Origin: UBA3478 sp046048095 | Lineage (GTDB): Bacteria > Bacteroidota > Bacteroidia > Flavobacteriales > Flavobacteriaceae | Direction of reading: 5' to 3' | Length of the DNA: 25,362 nt | NCBI GenBank assembly: GCA_046048095.1 | Contig: JBJOGS010000041.1 | Span: forward strand, 1-25,362 | Shown: positions 21,824 through 25,362 of the stretch, in pieces | How the letters are laid out: each line of letters opens with the position of its first letter | How positions within the stretch are numbered: position 1 is the stretch's first letter | Translations under genes and position numbers: made by a program | The notes under the pieces: generated by a model | What the model was told of the DNA's origin: nothing | Database searches by the model: none | The model's input: the letters and a program-made list of their open reading frames with translations, nothing else

Positions 21824-22405
21824 CTAGAGATTCACGCTAGTAACTAGACTGCGTTGCGCATAGAGATCGCAATCGGTACTGTGATCATTAATGAGGCCGT
21901 TAGCCTGAAGAAAGGCATACATTACTACCGGACCCGTAAAGGTGAATCCTTTAGCCTTTAATGCCTTTGATAGGCGAATAGATAGCTCGTTTTTAGAGAC
22001 CACCTCATCTGATGGGTGGCGTTTTGTGTGAATCACTTTATTATCTGTAAATGCCCAGAGATAAGATGCAAAAGAGCCATGTTCGCGTTGAAGGTTTAGA
22101 AAAGCGCTTGCGTTGGTTACCGCACTTTCAATTTTCGCTCGATTTCTTATGATTTCGGTATTTGCCATTAAGGATTCGATTTTTGCGCTAGAATAACTGG
22201 CCACCTTTTTGACGTCAAACCGATCGAAGGCGTCTCTAAAGGCACCCCTTTTTTTAAGGATGGTTAACCAATTGAGCCCGGCTTGAAACGTTTCTAGAAC
22301 GAGGCTTTCGAAAAGTTTTTGATCATTGGTTTGAGGCGCACCCCACTCTAAGTCGTGGTAGGCCTCATAGAGGGCATTTCCTTCGCAAAAGCTACATCGC
22401 TTCAT
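21824..22405 (-). CDS. tag: DNA-3-methyladenine glycosylase I
   Basis: Tag excises 3-methyladenine from alkylated DNA. I start at ATG 22405 (193 residues, opening MKRCSFCEGNALYEAYHDLEWG), since homologues begin at M-x-R-C; a start seven codons upstream would leave almost no leader. The zinc-snap residues are all visible: Cys4, His17 (AYHD), and the C-terminal His and Cys in NDHSTDCDLY. The helix-hairpin-helix-like core includes FQAGLNWLTILKKRGAFRDAFDRFD. It diverges from the thioredoxin-like gene over 57 bases, with a TAGATTTG -7 box. The 3' end faces the DUF3127 gene eight bases away. Confidence 0.95.
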   Translation of the reverse strand: MKRCSFCEGNALYEAYHDLEWGAPQTNDQKLFESLVLETFQAGLNWLTILKKRGAFRDAFDRFDVKKVASYSSAKIESLMANTEIIRNRAKIESAVTNASAFLNLQREHGSFASYLWAFTDNKVIHTKRHPSDEVVSKNELSIRLSKALKAKGFTFTGPVVMYAFLQANGLINDHSTDCDLYAQRSLVTSVNL

Positions 22406-22423
22406 GGTCCTTTTATTTGTCTT

Positions 22424-22431
22424 CAAATCTA
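22424..22431 (-). promoter_or_regulatory. -7 box for tag
   Basis: On the minus strand TAGATTTG matches TAnnTTTG and ends 18 bases before the ATG at 22405. It supports the shorter start. No -33 TTG is evident. Confidence 0.5.
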
Positions 22432-22447
22432 GCTCGATTCACTGCAG

Positions 22448-22455
22448 TATCTTTG
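22448..22455 (+). promoter_or_regulatory. -7 box for the thioredoxin-like gene
   Basis: TATCTTTG matches TAnnTTTG and ends seven bases before the ATG at 22463, so the leader should be only a few bases. The tag -7 box lies 16 bases away on the other strand. Confidence 0.55.
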
Positions 22456-22462
22456 CATAGCT

Positions 22463-23023
22463 ATGACTTATCTCGAATATTTTGATTTACACAAGCGATT
22501 AGTGGCTCAGAAGGCCACAACGAATAATCGCACCGATCCGGCCTATATTGCCTATACCGAACTCAATTTTCAGCGAATGAAACGATGGCAGAAGGCAGGG
22601 CGACTTACCCCAGAGCAGCGAGATTGGTTAGCCTCTCAAAAAGAGTTACGAGTGCATTGGACGGTACTTACCGAACCTTGGTGTGGCGACGCTGCACCCT
22701 CTCTGCCGATGATGCAGTTGATTGCTTCACACCATGAGGGCATTACCTTTGAGGTGCTGCTGAGAGATGAGCACCTCGAATTAATGCAGGCGCACCTTAC
22801 CGATGGGGCTCAATCTATTCCTAAGTTAATTCAAACCGATGCAAATGGTCAGATTTCGAGCTGGGGTCCACGACCGAGAGCCGCCGCAGCGTTGGTGCAT
22901 CACTACAAGCAATCTTATGGTGCGCTTGACGAAGTCTTTAGAGAACAGCTTCAGCAATGGTATAATGCTGACAAGGGACAGCAAATTATTGAAGAGTTGC
23001 TAGAGCTACTTGGCCGGAAATAA
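22463..23023 (+). CDS. Thioredoxin-like fold protein with a single active-site Cys
   Basis: The 186-residue protein opens MTYLEYFDLHKRLVAQKATT with a helical N-terminal region, then a thioredoxin-type beta strand VHWTVLTEPWCGDAAPSLPMMQ. The motif is W-C-G-D, with no second Cys, so the usual C-x-x-C dithiol is not available; this is the form I know from Flavobacteria thioredoxin-family proteins of this length. A cis-Pro-type segment SIPKLIQTD follows. No signal peptide is seen, so it is cytoplasmic. Its last 18 bases overlap the end of the TonB-like gene on the other strand. Function unknown; it may bind rather than reduce. Confidence 0.87.
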   Translation: MTYLEYFDLHKRLVAQKATTNNRTDPAYIAYTELNFQRMKRWQKAGRLTPEQRDWLASQKELRVHWTVLTEPWCGDAAPSLPMMQLIASHHEGITFEVLLRDEHLELMQAHLTDGAQSIPKLIQTDANGQISSWGPRPRAAAALVHHYKQSYGALDEVFREQLQQWYNADKGQQIIEELLELLGRK

Positions 23024-23701
23024 ATAAGTGATTGTTCCTTCTTGAATGTTTTTTCCGGAATCTTGAAACAGTGATCGCTTCGCATATTCTATGGCTTGAG
23101 CAACAAGGCATCCGTTTGATGAGGATGAAAAGTGCGGATTGTACCAGGCATCTACCACACGGCCTTTGTAGTCTACGGCAACGTTGATAACCACTTCTCC
23201 TCCTTCAAGACAGGTGTAGTTTGGAACCGGAAGGGCTCGGTGAATCCGTCCCTTGAGGTCATACGAGATGATTGTTTTTTTCGACAGTTTAATGGGTTCA
23301 GCCTCAGCAACGCTATTCTTTTTCATACGACTTAGTCTATCGTCAACCGCTGATGAGATAGATGCTAGCCCTGAACCTAAACCTGAGCTTACATCTAAGC
23401 TGGGCGCAGTACTTTTCTTAGAAAGTTCTTCGAGACTGCTTAAGGGGTCAGGGGACTCGAGAGCGGTGCGTGTGGCCGCCTCATTTGAGGCTTGATTGGT
23501 TTCAACTTTGTAGGCCTCGAATCGCTTTTCTTCTAATTTTTTAAAGAAGTCTTCTTCTTGATCTTCTAGTACCTCGAGGGCATAGGTTTTTGGTTCGCTG
23601 GGTAACTGGGCCGAAAGTGTGAATAGCGCGATGAGAAGTAATCCGCTTAGCGCGGCAGTAATGCGCCTGGCTTGTTGTTGTGCCTTGCGGATTAACTGCA
23701 T
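23006..23701 (-). CDS. TonB C-terminal-like cell-envelope protein
   Basis: The 231-residue protein has a short basic N-terminus, one membrane anchor (about residues 15-34, ALSGLLLIALFTLSAQL), a charged helical segment EEDFFKKLEEKRFEAYKVE, a Ser-rich linker, and a C-terminal domain over about 155-231 (PVPNYTCLEGGEVVINVAVDY, then GTITYLFPAK) with the layout of TonB-type C-terminal domains. Two Cys, in YTCLEG and NGCLVAQ, are conserved in family members I recall. It lacks the Pro-rich spanning region of classical TonB, so a role in energising receptors is uncertain. The gene overlaps the end of truB by ten bases and overlaps the facing thioredoxin-like gene by 18. Confidence 0.82.
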   Translation of the reverse strand: MQLIRKAQQQARRITAALSGLLLIALFTLSAQLPSEPKTYALEVLEDQEEDFFKKLEEKRFEAYKVETNQASNEAATRTALESPDPLSSLEELSKKSTAPSLDVSSGLGSGLASISSAVDDRLSRMKKNSVAEAEPIKLSKKTIISYDLKGRIHRALPVPNYTCLEGGEVVINVAVDYKGRVVDAWYNPHFSSSSNGCLVAQAIEYAKRSLFQDSGKNIQEGTITYLFPAK

Positions 23702-24408
23702 AACTGTGTTTTAAATTCATCCGGAGTTAGGGCCTCGTCAACTCGGTAAGGGCCTATGGCTGTGCGTCTAAGGGCACTCAAATGAGCTCCTGAATTTAGG
23801 GCATGACCAAAATCGTGTGCCAGAGATCGTATGTAGGTTCCTTTCGAACAATTCACTGTAAAATCAATGGTTTGGTCCTCTTCAAAATGTTCAGAAGCTA
23901 TTTCAAAAGTAAAAATTTCAACAGGCCTAGCTGTGGTCGGTGTGATCTTACCTTCTCTCGCAAGTTCATAAAGTCGTTTTCCGTCTTTTTTGATGGCCGA
24001 GTAGCTTGGCGGATGTTGCATAATTTGACCTAAAAACTGTTGTCTTGCCTTCTCTAGTGTAGCGTTAGAAATATGAGCGGTATCAAAACGCGCATCGATG
24101 GCAGTTTCTAGATCAAAAGAAGGGGTAGTCGCTCCGAGGGTGAACGTTCCGGTGTACGTTTTTTCTAATCCTTGGTAGGTTGCAATTTGCTTAGTGGCTT
24201 TGCCTGTGCAAATCAGTAAGAGTCCTGAGGCTAAAGGATCTAGGGTTCCGGCATGACCGATTTTGAGTTTTTTGAGATTAAATTTTCTCATGATCGCCCA
24301 TTTAAGTGCGTTCACCGCTTGAAAAGAGGTGTACCCCAGAGGTTTGTCTATGAGCAACAGCTGCCCGTTGAGAAAGTCTTCAGCGCTAAGCAAGTTAAAG
24401 GAGGTCAT
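23692..24408 (-). CDS. truB: tRNA pseudouridine(55) synthase TruB
   Basis: TruB makes pseudouridine 55 in the T-loop of tRNAs. I start at ATG 24408 (238 residues, MTSFNLLSAEDFLNGQLLLI), which overlaps the uppP stop as ATGA; a longer frame would lie within uppP. The catalytic Asp57 is in GHAGTLDPLASG, after the DKPLGYTSFQAVN motif. Further family blocks are YTGTFTLGATTPSFDLE, PPSYSAIKKDGKRLYELAREG and GTYIRSLAHDFG. The length fits TruB without the C-terminal PUA domain. It is translated within the DUF3098-uppP-truB operon. Confidence 0.96.
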   Translation of the reverse strand: MTSFNLLSAEDFLNGQLLLIDKPLGYTSFQAVNALKWAIMRKFNLKKLKIGHAGTLDPLASGLLLICTGKATKQIATYQGLEKTYTGTFTLGATTPSFDLETAIDARFDTAHISNATLEKARQQFLGQIMQHPPSYSAIKKDGKRLYELAREGKITPTTARPVEIFTFEIASEHFEEDQTIDFTVNCSKGTYIRSLAHDFGHALNSGAHLSALRRTAIGPYRVDEALTPDEFKTQLCS

Positions 24409-25196
24409 AAGATGAAGTAAGAAGCGATCGCTAGACCTCCGACAACCACGCAATACCAGGCGAAATAGATCAATTTGCTACGCTTGACCAAGGCAATCAT
24501 CCAGTTGCAGGCCAAGAGTCCCGATAAGAAGGCAGCTATAAACCCGATCGCCAAATGAAGAGGGGCAATGCTTGTGCTCATGAGGTCTCCGGTGAGCAGA
24601 TCTTTTGCGATTTTTCCAAAAATAAGGGGCACGACCATTAAGAAAGAAAAACGAGCCGCTTGAGTGCGATCTATACCCAAGACTACGGCGGTTGAAATCG
24701 TTGCACCACTTCTTGAGACTCCGGGTAAGATCGCAAAGGCTTGAGCGAGACCAACGATCAATGCTCGTTTCAGACTTAACTCTTTCGATTGGGCAGGGAA
24801 GGTATCTGCAACGTAAAGCAGCAGCGCGGTGATGAGTAACATGCCTCCTACGAGCAACAGATTTCCAGAAAACAGACTGTCGATAAACCCCTCAAAGAAA
24901 AATCCGACAAAGGCTGCCGGAATCATAGAAACTAAAATCGATAGGCTAAAGGTCAATGCTGTTTGATCTCTTGACAAAGTCTTTTGGATGATAGCGAATA
25001 GATCTTTTCGGTAAAGGACCACGGTACTTATGGCTGTGGCTAGATGCAACACCACGGTGAACAAGAGACTTTCTTTGGGTAGAGCATTTGATCCTAATAG
25101 CACCTTGGCTAGTTCAAGATGTCCACTTGAAGAGACCGGAAGAAATTCGGTGAGCCCCTGAATGACCCCTAGAATGAAGGCTTCAATGCTATTCAT
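24405..25196 (-). CDS. uppP: Undecaprenyl-diphosphate phosphatase UppP (BacA)
   Basis: Inner-membrane phosphatase that recycles undecaprenyl diphosphate to the lipid carrier for peptidoglycan and other glycans; extra copies give bacitracin resistance. The 263-residue protein has both signatures, QGLTEFLPVSSSGHL at 13-27 (E17, H26) and PGVSRSGATIS near 158-168, and about eight membrane segments. Length is normal. Both ends overlap neighbours by ATGA: its start with the DUF3098 stop and its stop with the truB start, which points to translational coupling. Confidence 0.97.
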   Translation of the reverse strand: MNSIEAFILGVIQGLTEFLPVSSSGHLELAKVLLGSNALPKESLLFTVVLHLATAISTVVLYRKDLFAIIQKTLSRDQTALTFSLSILVSMIPAAFVGFFFEGFIDSLFSGNLLLVGGMLLITALLLYVADTFPAQSKELSLKRALIVGLAQAFAILPGVSRSGATISTAVVLGIDRTQAARFSFLMVVPLIFGKIAKDLLTGDLMSTSIAPLHLAIGFIAAFLSGLLACNWMIALVKRSKLIYFAWYCVVVGGLAIASYFIL

Positions 25197-25362
25197 TTGG
25201 GGGGATTGCTGCGGTACAAAATGGCGTATACCTGAAGACCTAATCCCACAAGAATTAAGAACGGAGCGAGTCGGATTCTTCTAAAATTATAAATTTCTGG
25301 ATTGAACACATTAGGGTCTTCACTGCGTCCACCACTCATTAAAATAAACCCTAGTGCAATGA
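25193..25362 (-). CDS. DUF3098 family membrane protein, C-terminal part (5' end outside window)
   Basis: Fifty-five residues are visible to the TGA at 25195-25193. They read from IALGFILMSGGRSEDPNVFN to a second hydrophobic helix LAPFLILVGLGLQVYAILY. This is the recognisable C-terminal end of DUF3098: a first membrane helix, the GG..EDPNVFNPEIYNFRRI connector, and a second helix. The start lies beyond the window. The stop overlaps the uppP start by four bases. In Flavobacteria this gene usually sits between an ftsX-like gene and uppP, which predicts ftsX just outside. Function unknown. Confidence 0.9.
   Translation of the reverse strand, partial: IALGFILMSGGRSEDPNVFNPEIYNFRRIRLAPFLILVGLGLQVYAILYRSNPPK

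Noticed and set aside
21825..21843. ACTAG/CTAGT inverted repeat between DUF3127 and tag as a terminator
   Set aside because: Five AT-rich pairs with a nine-base loop and no T tract on either strand are too weak, and the repeat is inside the tag coding end.
1..25362. Defence island, prophage, insertion sequence, CRISPR, tRNA or rRNA
   Set aside because: No transposase, integrase, nuclease cluster, regular repeat array or RNA gene signature was seen; gene content and codon style are uniform and core-like.

Overview
The window looks like a stretch of chromosome from a member of the Bacteroidota, most likely order Flavobacteriales. This rests on gldE beside ssb and mutY, DUF3098-uppP-truB overlapping head to tail, an atpD-atpC pair away from the other ATP synthase genes, a short AtpC, no Shine-Dalgarno sequences before the starts, and repeated copies of the Bacteroidota -7 promoter box TAnnTTTG at plausible positions. 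Most of it is conserved core genome. I see no insertion sequence, prophage, CRISPR array, tRNA or rRNA, and no spacer over 300 bases without a gene.

Layout. Bases 2-1738 are the C-terminal part of a TonB-dependent outer-membrane receptor, closed by a strong terminator. Next come atpD-atpC (1882-3689), facing recX and the ribonuclease G/E gene rng (3704-5794). A 29-residue basic miniprotein and an HU/IHF-type DNA-binding protein (5962-6367) form a small minus-strand unit. Diverging from it is mutY-ssb-gldE (6457-9318). A three-gene minus-strand unit follows (13205 down to 9353): two secreted M16 peptidase-family proteins with complementary halves of an active site, plus a small lipoprotein. 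The ribosomal protein operon rplU-rpmA (13463-14274) carries an L21 with an extra C-terminal SAP-like domain.

From 14427 to 17698 four tightly packed or overlapping genes encode a phosphopantetheinyl transferase-family protein, a PnuC-type transporter, a NadR-like kinase and a DUF4301 protein. Immediately downstream a clear TPP riboswitch (17740-17818), with its own promoter, precedes a second TonB-dependent receptor (17880-20021). Together these suggest vitamin uptake, probably of thiamine: receptor in the outer membrane, PnuC-type carrier in the inner membrane, and possibly the kinase trapping the product.

The remainder holds a Rieske-like lipoprotein on the minus strand, diverging from greA-HIT-DUF3127 on the plus strand; tag diverging from a thioredoxin-like protein; and a minus-strand operon DUF3098-uppP-truB-TonB-like protein running in from the right edge.

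The less ordinary points are a terminator-like hairpin forming almost the whole predicted greA leader, the riboswitch-receptor next to pnuC and the kinase, the SAP-like tail on L21, an SSB-type tail (DDLPF) on the DUF3127 protein, the Rieske-like lipoprotein with a changed ligand, and several -7 boxes so close to start codons that leaderless transcripts are predicted. I did not find an evident new defence or mobile system.
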